Assembly (NCBI GenBank): GCA_002282555.1
Contig: NCJR01000143.1
Location: forward strand, 1 to 9,073
From: Rhodobacterales bacterium 34-62-10
Lineage (GTDB): Bacteria; Pseudomonadota; Alphaproteobacteria; Rhodobacterales; Rhodobacteraceae
DNA: 9,073 nucleotides
Reading direction: 5' to 3'
Of this stretch, positions 1 to 5,369 are shown in pieces. The first letter of the stretch is position 1, and every line of letters begins with the position of its first letter. A program made the translations under genes and the position numbers. The notes under the pieces are model-generated. The model was not told where the DNA came from. It saw nothing but the letters and a program-made list of their open reading frames with translations, and searched no databases.

Positions 1-688
1 CGCCGAAATCATTCACCGTCTCCATCATCACGATGGCCATGCCTGCGGCGATGGCGGGACGTGCCAGGGGCAGGCCCACACGCACGAACCGCGCCCAAGC
101 GCCAGCGCCCAAGGACCGCGCCACCTCTTCGGAGGCGCCTGATTGCTCGCGGAAGGCGGCGCGCGCCAGCAGATAGACATAAGGATAAAGCGCTGCCGTC
201 AACACAACCACGGCCGAACCGATCGAGCGGATCTGCGGGAACCAGTAATCGCGCGACGTGGTCCAGCCCATCAACTGGCGCAGCCACGTCTGCACGGGAC
301 CCGCGTATTCGAACAGATCGACCAGCGCATAGGCACCGACATAGGCCGGGATCGCCAGAGGCAGCAGCAGCAGCCATTCCAGCCAGCGCGACCATGGAAA
401 GCGGTAGCGGGTGATCAACCATGCCGCCCCGGTTCCGATCAGGCCCGACAGCACGCCCACGCTGACCATCAGGATCAGCGTGTTGCGCATGTAGCGCGGC
501 AGCGTGGTCGAGATCAGATGCGGCCAGATGTTCTCGCCGGGGGTCAGGGCGATCCAGACCACCGACAGGATCGGCAGGACCACGATGGCCGCGATCAGCA
601 ACGCCCCAAGCGACCACGGGCTCAGCAGGGGGGCAATGCGCCGCCTCCACGACAACCGGGGCGGTCCAGATGCGGCGATGTCGCTCAT
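1..688 (-). CDS. Iron-type ABC transporter permease (FbpB/AfuB-like), C-terminus beyond window
   Basis: The frame is open from an ATG at 688 to the left edge, giving about 229 residues with no stop. It encodes an inner-membrane permease of the binding-protein-dependent type that probably moves ferric iron. Hydrophobic segments lie near residues 25-48, 68-93, 103-126, 155-178 and from about 211. Between the last two is an EAA-type cytoplasmic loop (about 188-207, EVARSLGAGAWARFVRVGLP), the contact site for the ATPase. The stretch LPLAIPAYVGAYALVDLFEY (109-128) is typical of FbpB/AfuB/HitB permeases, which usually have about 550 residues and two such halves, so roughly 40% is visible. The next in-frame codons upstream of 688 hold no start before a TGA, which fixes the start, although the Shine-Dalgarno sequence is weak. 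The partner binding-protein and ATPase genes would lie off the left edge. Substrate (iron rather than thiamine or another ligand) is inferred from similarity. Confidence 0.85.
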   Translation of the reverse strand, partial: MSDIAASGPPRLSWRRRIAPLLSPWSLGALLIAAIVVLPILSVVWIALTPGENIWPHLISTTLPRYMRNTLILMVSVGVLSGLIGTGAAWLITRYRFPWSRWLEWLLLLPLAIPAYVGAYALVDLFEYAGPVQTWLRQLMGWTTSRDYWFPQIRSIGSAVVVLTAALYPYVYLLARAAFREQSGASEEVARSLGAGAWARFVRVGLPLARPAIAAGMAIVMMETVNDFG

Positions 689-813
689 GCGGATCAGGCG
701 TCTTTCGGTTGTGTCATTGCCGCAGGCTTCTTGCCTGAATACGGTTCAACTGTCCAGAAAAGCGCTTATAGTCCGCTTGGTACCGTCCCAGCAAGGCAAG
801 AGCAGTTCACCCG
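689..813. promoter_or_regulatory. Divergent intergenic region with small inverted repeat and possible promoter
   Basis: This 125-bp stretch separates the divergent permease and hypothetical genes and must hold both promoters. A small inverted repeat, CAGGC-ttctt-GCCTG, spans 723-737. On the + strand, TTCAAC followed by TATAGT with about 16 bases between is a weak sigma-70-like pair near 744-772. No recognisable Fur, Irr or RirA site was seen, so iron control of the permease is not shown by the sequence. Confidence 0.25.
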
Positions 814-1689
814 ATGCATATCGTATTTCACGCCGGCGTCCATGCCACTGACGAGGACCGGCTGATCAAGTGTTTCCTCAAGAATACCGAAGCTTTCGCT
901 GCACTTGGAACGGCCGTACCCGGACCATCACGCTATCGCCGTCTGATCCGTGACGCGGTGCAGGCGCTGGCCGACGGCGATCCCGCGCCCGATGCGCGCA
1001 CCGTTCTGCTTGAGGCGATCATTGACGGTGACACACCGGAGCGGATGATCCTGTCCAATGACAGCTTCTTCGGCGTGCCGAAACTGGCTGTCGGCAAAGG
1101 CGTGTTCTATCCGGGCGCCGAGGTGAAACTGACGCGGCTGTGCACTTTGTTTGCGCAGGATCGGATCGAACTGACACTGGCGCTGCGCAATCCGGCCACC
1201 TTTGTGCCCGCCGTTTTCGCGCTGGCGCCAGATGCCGATCTGGGCACCTTTCTGGGTGGCGCCGATCCGCGCCAATTGCGCTGGTCCGAATTGCTGGGTC
1301 GGATCAAGACTGCGCTGCCCGATATGGACGTGACCGTCTGGTGCAACGAGGATACGCCGCTTCTGTGGGCGCATCTGATCCGCGAGATGGCAGGGCTGGA
1401 GCCGAACACAAAGATCATCGGTGGTTTCGATCTGCTGTCCGAGATCATGTCGAAGCCCAGCATGCAGCGGTTCCGCGCCTATCTCAAGACCCACCCATCG
1501 CTGAACGAAATCCAGAAACGCCGCGTCATCACTGCATTTCTGGACAAATATGCGCTGGACGACGCAATCGAGGAGGAGGTGGATCTGCCCGGCTGGACCG
1601 ATCACCTGATCCGCGAGATGACCGAACTCTACGAGGAGGACATCTTCACGATCCAGCGCATGCCCGGCATCACCCTCATCACACCCTGA
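814..1689 (+). CDS. Conserved hypothetical protein, degenerate sulfotransferase-like
   Basis: This is an intact 291-residue protein without signal peptide or membrane segments, probably cytosolic. The N-terminus (HIVFHAGVHATDEDRLIKCF, residues 2-21) resembles in layout the first strand and P-loop of bacterial sulfotransferase-like proteins (HIGxHKTGTTSIQ). The PAPS-binding lysine and the Gly-Thr-Thr/Ser part are not conserved, so catalysis cannot be assumed. The middle has a stretch like ILSNDSFFG followed by FYPGAE and LALRNPATFVPAVF, which I associate with a Rhodobacterales family usually left as hypothetical. The start at 814 puts the predicted first strand at the very N-terminus, but upstream there is only a poor ribosome binding site. 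Codon use is like that of the neighbours. It ends 9 bases before the convergent gapR stop. Function is unknown. The sulfotransferase-fold link is inference. Confidence 0.8.
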   Translation: MHIVFHAGVHATDEDRLIKCFLKNTEAFAALGTAVPGPSRYRRLIRDAVQALADGDPAPDARTVLLEAIIDGDTPERMILSNDSFFGVPKLAVGKGVFYPGAEVKLTRLCTLFAQDRIELTLALRNPATFVPAVFALAPDADLGTFLGGADPRQLRWSELLGRIKTALPDMDVTVWCNEDTPLLWAHLIREMAGLEPNTKIIGGFDLLSEIMSKPSMQRFRAYLKTHPSLNEIQKRRVITAFLDKYALDDAIEEEVDLPGWTDHLIREMTELYEEDIFTIQRMPGITLITP

Positions 1690-1698
1690 GAGGGTCCG

Positions 1699-1959
1699 TC
1701 AGATCATCCCCAGAGCGGCCTTGTACATCTCGAGGACGGCTTCCTCCTCGGCGATGTCATCCTTGTCGCGCTTGCGCAGCGAAATCACCTTGCGCAGGAC
1801 CTTGGTGTCATAGCCGCGCCCCTTGGCTTCGGCCATGACTTCTTTCTGGGCGTCGACGATGTCTTTCTTCTCGGCCTCCAGACGCTCATACCGCTCGATA
1901 AAGGCGCGCAACTCTTCGGCGGCTACGCTGTAGGTGGCGTCGGAAATGGTGTCGCTCAT
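1699..1959 (-). CDS. gapR: GapR family DNA-binding protein (DUF2312/UPF0335)
   Basis: This is an 86-residue protein matching the full usual length of the DUF2312 family. Recognisable blocks are [20 protein letters not shown] (14-33), [20 protein letters not shown] (39-58), an RKRDKDD stretch (62-68), and the terminal [14 protein letters not shown] (71-84). In Caulobacter, GapR is a nucleoid-associated protein that forms a coiled-coil tetramer clamp, binds AT-rich overtwisted DNA ahead of polymerases and stimulates topoisomerases. The same role is expected here. The sequence is highly charged, almost entirely helical, and has no cysteine. The ATG at 1959 is the only sensible start, and GAGG and GAG purine stretches precede it. 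It is transcribed divergently from the small membrane protein at 2100, with a 12-bp inverted repeat between them. The family assignment is secure, and the role is carried over from the Caulobacter protein. Confidence 0.93.
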   Translation of the reverse strand: MSDTISDATYSVAAEELRAFIERYERLEAEKKDIVDAQKEVMAEAKGRGYDTKVLRKVISLRKRDKDDIAEEEAVLEMYKAALGMI

Positions 1960-2006
1960 CTGATCTCAAGCCTCTGTTGGGTCGCCCCTTCCCTACCGCT
2001 GCCCCC

Positions 2007-2056
2007 CGCGCCCTGCAAGACCGATGATGCGAAAAGCCGCCGCGTTGCAGGGCGCG
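2007..2056. repeat. Perfect 12-bp inverted repeat between gapR and the 2100 gene
   Basis: The arms CGCGCCCTGCAA (2007-2018) and TTGCAGGGCGCG (2045-2056) are exact reverse complements separated by 26 bases. They lie 48-97 bases upstream of gapR and 44-93 upstream of the divergent membrane-protein gene. No T-tract follows on either strand, so an intrinsic terminator is unlikely. An operator for a dimeric regulator, or a hairpin in one of the 5' leaders, fits better. Confidence 0.55.
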
Positions 2057-2099
2057 TGGCAATGCGTTAAGGCAGGGGCACGAAACAGGAGCGGGCAAA

Positions 2100-2315
2100 A
2101 TGCAGATACTGATCTGGGGTGGTGCGGTTGTGTCCGTTGCGGGGCTGGTCGGTCTGATCTGGTGCATATTCAAGGTGGCGGCCGCCAAACGCGCGAACCT
2201 GCCGGATGAGGAGTTGCGCGCCACGATCAAGCGCGTGGTGCCGATCAATTTGGGCGCATTGTTCTTGTCGGTGATCGGATTGATGATGGTCATCATGGGC
2301 GTGTTTCTGGCCTGA
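2100..2315 (+). CDS. Small two-helix inner-membrane protein of unknown function
   Basis: This is a 71-residue protein with two clear hydrophobic segments: residues about 2-25 (ILIWGGAVVSVAGLVGLIWC) and about 49-70 (INLGALFLSVIGLMMVIMGV). They are joined by a charged loop, KRANLPDEELRATIKRVVP (30-48). The first helix is followed by basic residues and the loop is charge-rich, which suggests a hairpin with both termini on the same side. The start is well supported by AGGAG at 2087-2091, eight bases before the ATG. Nearby longer reading frames in other phases lack this. It stands alone on the + strand, divergent from gapR and convergent with the fad-like pseudogene. I do not recognise a named family, and the GC-rich third positions support real coding. 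Confidence 0.75.
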   Translation: MQILIWGGAVVSVAGLVGLIWCIFKVAAAKRANLPDEELRATIKRVVPINLGALFLSVIGLMMVIMGVFLA

Positions 2316-2332
2316 CGGCGTGATACCCGCCG
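2316..2332. terminator. Weak hairpin between convergent genes
   Basis: CGGCG (2316-2320), a 7-base loop and CGCCG (2328-2332) form a short GC stem directly after the stop of the 2100 gene and before the stop of the opposing fad-like gene. There is no real T-run on either side, so bidirectional termination is only a guess from position. Confidence 0.25.
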
Positions 2333-2335
2333 GTC

Positions 2336-3268
2336 TTAACCCGGAATGACGCGGCGGTTCCGGCCCAATCGGTTCAGGGCATCGAAATTCTGCCCTTCCC
2401 TGACCAGTGCGGCAAAACCCGGGTCAGGCGTGTAAAGCGCAGGGTTCTCGGCTGTGAACCGCTTCAACGCCTGAAGAATGTCGAAAAGACCCACAAGATC
2501 GGCGGCCTTCATCGGCCCGCCATGCCAGCGCGGAAACCCGTGGCCCTGTATCATCACCGCATCTATGTCCGAAGGGCGGAGCGCGATCCCTGCCCTGAGC
2601 GCCCGCGCCCCGGCATTTGCCATGGCAGCGACAGCCCGCAGCACGATCGCCTCGGGTGACAGAGCGGGCGTCTTGCGCGCGTCTGCATCGTCCGACAGGT
2701 CCAGAAGCGCCATCACCGCGCGATCCGGATGCGGCTGGCCGTCCTGCCAAAGATAATAGCCCCGGCCGGCGCCTTGCCCTGTGCGGCCGGACATGATCAG
2801 CCGATCAAGGTTTTCCAGATATAAGGGTCCAAGGTCGAGCCTTGCCGTTGCGACACGGCCCTGCGCCAGACATGTCTCCAACCCGGTCATATCCATCTGG
2901 CAGAACAGACCATGAGCAAAGCCGTAACCCTGCAGGGCGTTGTCAATCGCGGCGGGGCTGCTTCCCGATCGCAGCATCGTCGCCCCCGCCTCGCGCAGCG
3001 CTGCAAGGATGACCTCGCCCATGCCACCGCCCCCGGTGCCGGTCCGCACCGGGATACGGCTCAGCTTGTCGCGCAGAACGGCCACCGTGCTGGCCAGCGT
3101 CTCGGGCGATGTGGACGGTCCGGGGATCACCTCGGCAAGCCGGGTCAGATGGGCAGGGGCGGCAAACCGCAGACCCAGCACCGACGCGGGCCGTCCTGTT
3201 GCGGCAGCAATCCCGGCGATGTCATGCACTGCGGATGTCGTGGCCAGCACGGACCCTTGCGGCGCAAG
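2336..3268 (-). CDS. C-terminal piece: 3-hydroxyacyl-CoA dehydrogenase domains
   Basis: This is the second reading frame of the broken fad-like gene; the homologous part starts at LAPQGSVLATTSAVHDIAG. The open frame extends to 3322, but its first 18 or so residues look non-homologous and no convincing start or ribosome binding site is present. The block normally reading GLHFFSPAxVMRLLEVV is GLRFAAPAHLTRLAEVI, with arginine in place of the catalytic histidine. The block normally reading GFVGNR is GGGMGE, so the conserved asparagine is also gone. The C-terminal domains are better preserved: GRGYYLWQDGQPHPD, then a run with ALRAGIALRPSDIDAVMIQG and GFPRWHGGPMKAADLVGLF. The fold is therefore recognisable but the dehydrogenase active site is not. 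It converges on the 2100 gene, with 20 bases between the two stops. Confidence 0.65.
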   Translation of the reverse strand, partial: LAPQGSVLATTSAVHDIAGIAAATGRPASVLGLRFAAPAHLTRLAEVIPGPSTSPETLASTVAVLRDKLSRIPVRTGTGGGGMGEVILAALREAGATMLRSGSSPAAIDNALQGYGFAHGLFCQMDMTGLETCLAQGRVATARLDLGPLYLENLDRLIMSGRTGQGAGRGYYLWQDGQPHPDRAVMALLDLSDDADARKTPALSPEAIVLRAVAAMANAGARALRAGIALRPSDIDAVMIQGHGFPRWHGGPMKAADLVGLFDILQALKRFTAENPALYTPDPGFAALVREGQNFDALNRLGRNRRVIPG

Positions 3269-4478
3269 CGAGTGCGGCCATGACCTGCTGCTTGGTGGAC
3301 AAGGTGTCGGCCACCGCTTCAATCAACAGATCGGCCCCGGCCAGATCCGAGAGCTGCGTCGTGCCTTGCCATCGCGCGATCTGCGCCGTGGCCGCCTCGG
3401 GTGTCAAACGCCCGGCCCGGACAAGCACCGCCTGCCCCGCCGTGACACGCTCGCGCACCGCTGACAAGGCCGCGTCACTGCGCTCGAACTGGACGACGGG
3501 CAGACCTGCCTCCAGAAAGGCGACCGCAAGATTGGCCGCAGCCACCCCGCCCCCCACCAGCGCCACCTGCTTTATGGCACGCGGGGTCACGCCAACAAGG
3601 TCGGGCATATTGGCAGTGCGACGCTCGGCAAAGGTGGCGTGGCGCAGTGACCTTGACACATCGGATGCCAGAAGGTCTTCGAATGCCACCGCCTCAAAAG
3701 CCAAACCAGCCTCGAAGGGCAGCAGACAAGCGGCCTCGACGCAATCCACGATGCGCGCGCCTGCGATATTGGCGCTGGTCGCCACTTGCGCGCGCCGCGT
3801 TGCAATGGCGCTTGAATTGGCTGCAAAATCAGCCAGACCCTCGCGCAGATCACAACTGCGGCGCAGACTGCCGCCCGCCGCGACATCGGCTGCCAAGGAC
3901 CGCGCCAAGGCGATTCCCGCCGCTTCGGGATCATCATCCTCGGGCACCAGCCGGTCGATCAGCGCGCGCAACTGTCGCGACCGCAGCGGGCGCGGATGCT
4001 GCGACAGCAGCAGATCAAGCGCGCCCTGCACCCCCAGAAAACGCGGCAACCGCTGGGTCCCCCCTGCGCCGGGGCACAACCCCATGATCACATCCGGAAA
4101 ACCGATACTCGCCTCGCCTGTCGCAAGCCTTGCATGGGCGGCAAGGGCCAGCTCTGCCCCAGCCCCCAGCGTGACGCCATGCATCACCACCACGACCGGA
4201 GTCTCGCTCTGCTCGATCCGGCGACAGATATCGGCCATCTGCGGCGGGGCAAAACCGGCCTCTGCCTCGCGCAGGTCCAGACCTGCGGACAGGCCGCGTG
4301 CGGATCTGTCGCACAAGCCATGCAGGACGATGGCCGTCACATCGGGATCGGTCATCGCCTGCGCCAGCGCCTGATCCAGATCACGGCGCATCTGTGCGGT
4401 AAGCGTGTTCAACGGCGGTTGCGACAAGGCGATGATCGCCACCCCGTCCCGTTGGTCCTGCCGGATCGTCCCGACCAC
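3222..4478 (-). CDS. N-terminal piece: enoyl-CoA hydratase domain plus start of NAD-binding domain
   Basis: This is the first reading frame of the broken fad-like gene, 418 residues. Residues about 5-190 form a crotonase fold. GLSAGLDLRE (62-71) is the first oxyanion-hole region, and TLGAGAELALAAHARLA (103-119) carries the first catalytic glutamate as E109. In FPDVIMGLCPGAGGTQRLPR (127-146) the second catalytic glutamate, normally in (L)PE, is an aspartate (D129). Residues about 303-400 begin the 3-hydroxyacyl-CoA dehydrogenase Rossmann domain. Its dinucleotide loop reads VGGGVAAAN (308-316), so the third glycine of GxGxxG is alanine (A314), while the acidic ribose-binding position (E332) remains. 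After about residue 400 the sequence (CAARVRAGHDIRSA) matches nothing in the family and is out-of-frame readthrough. If made, this piece would lack a complete dehydrogenase. Confidence 0.7.
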   Translation of the reverse strand: MVGTIRQDQRDGVAIIALSQPPLNTLTAQMRRDLDQALAQAMTDPDVTAIVLHGLCDRSARGLSAGLDLREAEAGFAPPQMADICRRIEQSETPVVVVMHGVTLGAGAELALAAHARLATGEASIGFPDVIMGLCPGAGGTQRLPRFLGVQGALDLLLSQHPRPLRSRQLRALIDRLVPEDDDPEAAGIALARSLAADVAAGGSLRRSCDLREGLADFAANSSAIATRRAQVATSANIAGARIVDCVEAACLLPFEAGLAFEAVAFEDLLASDVSRSLRHATFAERRTANMPDLVGVTPRAIKQVALVGGGVAAANLAVAFLEAGLPVVQFERSDAALSAVRERVTAGQAVLVRAGRLTPEAATAQIARWQGTTQLSDLAGADLLIEAVADTLSTKQQVMAALACAARVRAGHDIRSA

Positions 4479-4579
4479 GCCGCCGCCCCCTTGTCAGTCT
4501 GTCATCTCGTCAAAACCGCGATACCGACGGCACCGCATGGCTGACTGTGCAAAATCAAAAGGGTATCTGGCAAGCCCCG

Positions 4580-4832
4580 TTACACGGGCAGATTGTCGAA
4601 CGGCGGCTTGACCACGGCCTTGGTCAGATTGCGATCCAAGGCGCGCTCCCGTTCCGGCAGCTCATGGCCCTCGCGCGACAGCCTGTGGCACAGACGGTTC
4701 GGACAGGCTGTGCATATCTGTTTGCAACGCGCGGCACGATGCAGACGACGTCGCGGAGAGCGCCGCTTCAAACCCTGCCGCTTCAAACCCGGCCAAGGTC
4801 TGGCTCAGGTCAGCTGGCAAGGGTTCGGGCAT
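4580..4832 (-). pseudogene. Small Cys-rich ORF, probably frameshifted; identity unknown
   Basis: A strong ribosome binding site (AGGAGGGAAAG, about 4842-4833) precedes an ATG at 4832 that opens a 56-residue frame beginning MPEPLPADLSQTLAGFEAAG and ending at 4662. Its later codons lose the GC-rich third positions typical of the window. The neighbouring frame gains them from about 4710 down to a TAA at 4580, reading CTACPNRLCHRLSREGHELP and then ERERALDRNLTKAVVKPPFD. Joining the two frames (one base too many or two too few, around 4705-4745) would give a small protein of about 80-85 residues. It would have a Cys cluster of C-x3-C-x2-C-x4-C form, possibly metal- or Fe-S-binding. The shift has the same phase as that in the fad-like gene downstream. 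I do not recognise the family. It follows the dksA-like gene by 55 bases on the same strand. The joined reading is inference from codon use, not homology. Confidence 0.4.
4762..4791. repeat. 15-bp direct tandem repeat, two copies
   Basis: GCCGCTTCAAACCCT (4762-4776) is followed directly by GCCGCTTCAAACCCG (4777-4791), 14 of 15 bases identical. On the minus strand it encodes GFEAA twice inside the small ORF. A 15-base unit keeps the frame, so this duplication alone does not cause the suspected frameshift. Confidence 0.8.
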
Positions 4833-4840
4833 CTTTCCCT

Positions 4841-4865
4841 CCTGCCCGGTGGCGGACCGGGCAGG
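4841..4865 (-). promoter_or_regulatory. Perfect 10-bp hairpin abutting the ribosome binding site of the small ORF
   Basis: CCTGCCCGGT (4841-4850), loop GGCGG, and ACCGGGCAGG (4856-4865) form a perfect 25-base stem-loop, 22 bases after the dksA-like stop on the minus strand. In the minus-strand transcript the 3' arm ends in CAGG, and these bases are the first part of the AGGAGGG ribosome binding site of the ORF starting at 4832. Folding would therefore hide part of it. No U-tract follows, so it is not a standard intrinsic terminator. Transcript-end protection or translational coupling control are possible roles. Confidence 0.55.
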
Positions 4866-4887
4866 TGTCACGGTCAGTTGGGCTGTT

Positions 4888-5211
4888 TCAATGCGCCGCA
4901 GCGCAGGTCTTGCAGAAGGGCGTGGCGGGCAGCACATCCAGACGCTCTTCGGAAATCCGGGCGCCGCAGGTGACGCATGTGCCATAGGTCCCGGCCTTGA
5001 TCCGGTCCAGCGCGGCCATGATGTGGCGTATCTCGTCCAACCCGGTCTGCCCCAAACGCTCCAGCACCTGATCGCCTTCCGTTTCGATCGCCTGATCGTC
5101 CCAGTCCTTGGTGTGAGGTTGCTCCAGCTCGGATTCGATGGCATGCAACCGCGCATCCAATTCGGACAGGCGCTTCATCAGCGTGGCGCGGCGGGTTTCG
5201 ATGGTTTTCAT
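4888..5211 (-). CDS. Short DksA/TraR-family C4 zinc-finger protein
   Basis: This 107-residue cytosolic protein probably modulates RNA polymerase by inserting a coiled-coil into the secondary channel. Residues about 2-75 form the helical hairpin. Its tip contains DWDDQA (36-41), which fits the DxxDxA tip signature of DksA that is needed for activity. The zinc finger is CVTC (79-82) and CKTC (100-103), 17 residues apart, with all four cysteines present. It is shorter than E. coli DksA (151) and longer than TraR (73), like the short DksA paralogs of Rhodobacterales. I chose the ATG at 5211 because AGGGAGA (5225-5219) lies seven bases upstream. A longer frame to 5265 would run into the FNR-like site and lacks a ribosome binding site. 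It is divergent from the sulfur cassette, so shared control is possible. Confidence 0.88.
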   Translation of the reverse strand: MKTIETRRATLMKRLSELDARLHAIESELEQPHTKDWDDQAIETEGDQVLERLGQTGLDEIRHIMAALDRIKAGTYGTCVTCGARISEERLDVLPATPFCKTCAAAH

Positions 5212-5264
5212 GCGGTTATCTCCCTTGATTGCTTGCACTTTGGCATCATCTGGGTCGAGGAACA

Positions 5265-5278
5265 TTGATGCAGGTCAA
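5265..5278. promoter_or_regulatory. FNR/FnrL-like binding site
   Basis: TTGAT-GCAG-GTCAA matches the FNR-family consensus TTGAT-N4-ATCAA at 9 of 10 defined positions. It sits between the dksA-like gene and the divergent sulfur cassette. It is centred about 60 bases upstream of the dksA-like ATG and about 98 bases upstream of the dioxygenase ATG. Oxygen- or NO-responsive control of either gene is an inference; no regulator gene is visible. Confidence 0.45.
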
Positions 5279-5317
5279 ACGCCCTCTCCACCGGCGGACC
5301 CCCGCCAATCATCGCCC

Positions 5318-5348
5318 TTGATACATATGCCGATAGCAATATATGTTT
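5318..5348 (+). promoter_or_regulatory. Candidate promoter overlapped by AT-rich inverted repeat (repressor operator)
   Basis: TTGATA (5318-5323) and TATATG (5340-5345), 16 bases apart, form a reasonable -35/-10 pair for the sulfur cassette. An inverted repeat ATACATAT / ATATGTTT (5321-5328 and 5341-5348, one mismatch, 12-base spacer) covers both elements. The sequence stands out as AT-rich against GC-rich surroundings. Such a layout suits an ArsR-type sulfide-responsive repressor such as BigR or SqrR, but the regulator identity is inferred only from the genes downstream. The leader to the ATG at 5370 would be about 20 bases. Confidence 0.5.
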
Positions 5349-5369
5349 AGCGAAACGGAGGATGCGACC

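Larger units (their letters stand above)
2336..4478 (-). pseudogene. Frameshifted FadB/FadJ-like enoyl-CoA hydratase/3-hydroxyacyl-CoA dehydrogenase
   Basis: Two overlapping reading frames together make one multifunctional beta-oxidation protein of roughly 710 residues, a normal length for the bifunctional FadB/FadJ-type proteins of alphaproteobacteria. The order is enoyl-CoA hydratase, linker, NAD-binding domain, then two C-terminal dehydrogenase domains. Homology runs in the first frame to about 3270 (through IEAVADTLSTKQQVMAAL) and resumes in the next frame at 3268 (LAPQGSVLATTSA). The shift corresponds to one extra base or two missing bases between about 3251 and 3281. Without correction the first frame ends at 3222, inside the NAD-binding domain. 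The translation start is a GTG at 4478 with AAGGGG about eight bases upstream. Lost catalytic residues in both halves (see the separate entries) favour true decay over a sequencing error. A single-base assembly error in a divergent but expressed paralog remains possible. Confidence 0.75.

Noticed and set aside
9..650. 213-residue minus-strand frame in the permease region
   Set aside because: It is out of phase with the permease reading that has hydrophobic helices and an EAA loop, and is Arg/Ala/Gly-rich without motifs.
1683..1695. ACCCT-gag-AGGGT hairpin between the hypothetical gene and gapR
   Set aside because: The stem has only five base pairs, overlaps the stop codon and has no T-run, so a terminator call is not justified.
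3222..3322. Programmed ribosomal frameshift joining the two fad-like frames
   Set aside because: There is no slippery run, stop-codon context or downstream pseudoknot that I can see, and the encoded active sites are degraded.
3109..4374. 421-residue open frame on the + strand
   Set aside because: It lies wholly antisense to the fad-like gene, is rich in Arg/Ser/Ala with no recognisable domain, and is the usual shadow of a GC-rich gene.
4547..4987. 146-residue + strand frame across the region upstream of the fad-like gene
   Set aside because: It runs antisense into the DksA-like gene, has low-complexity composition and no ribosome binding site. The minus strand carries the better codon bias and start signal.
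5212..5265. Upstream extension of the DksA-like protein by 18 residues
   Set aside because: The internal ATG at 5211 has a strong AGGGAGA ribosome binding site, and the extension would overlap the FNR-like site.
5293..5306. GGCGG-accc-CCGCC short hairpin upstream of the sulfur cassette
   Set aside because: A five-base GC stem is expected by chance in GC-rich DNA and has no positional logic beyond lying upstream of the promoter.
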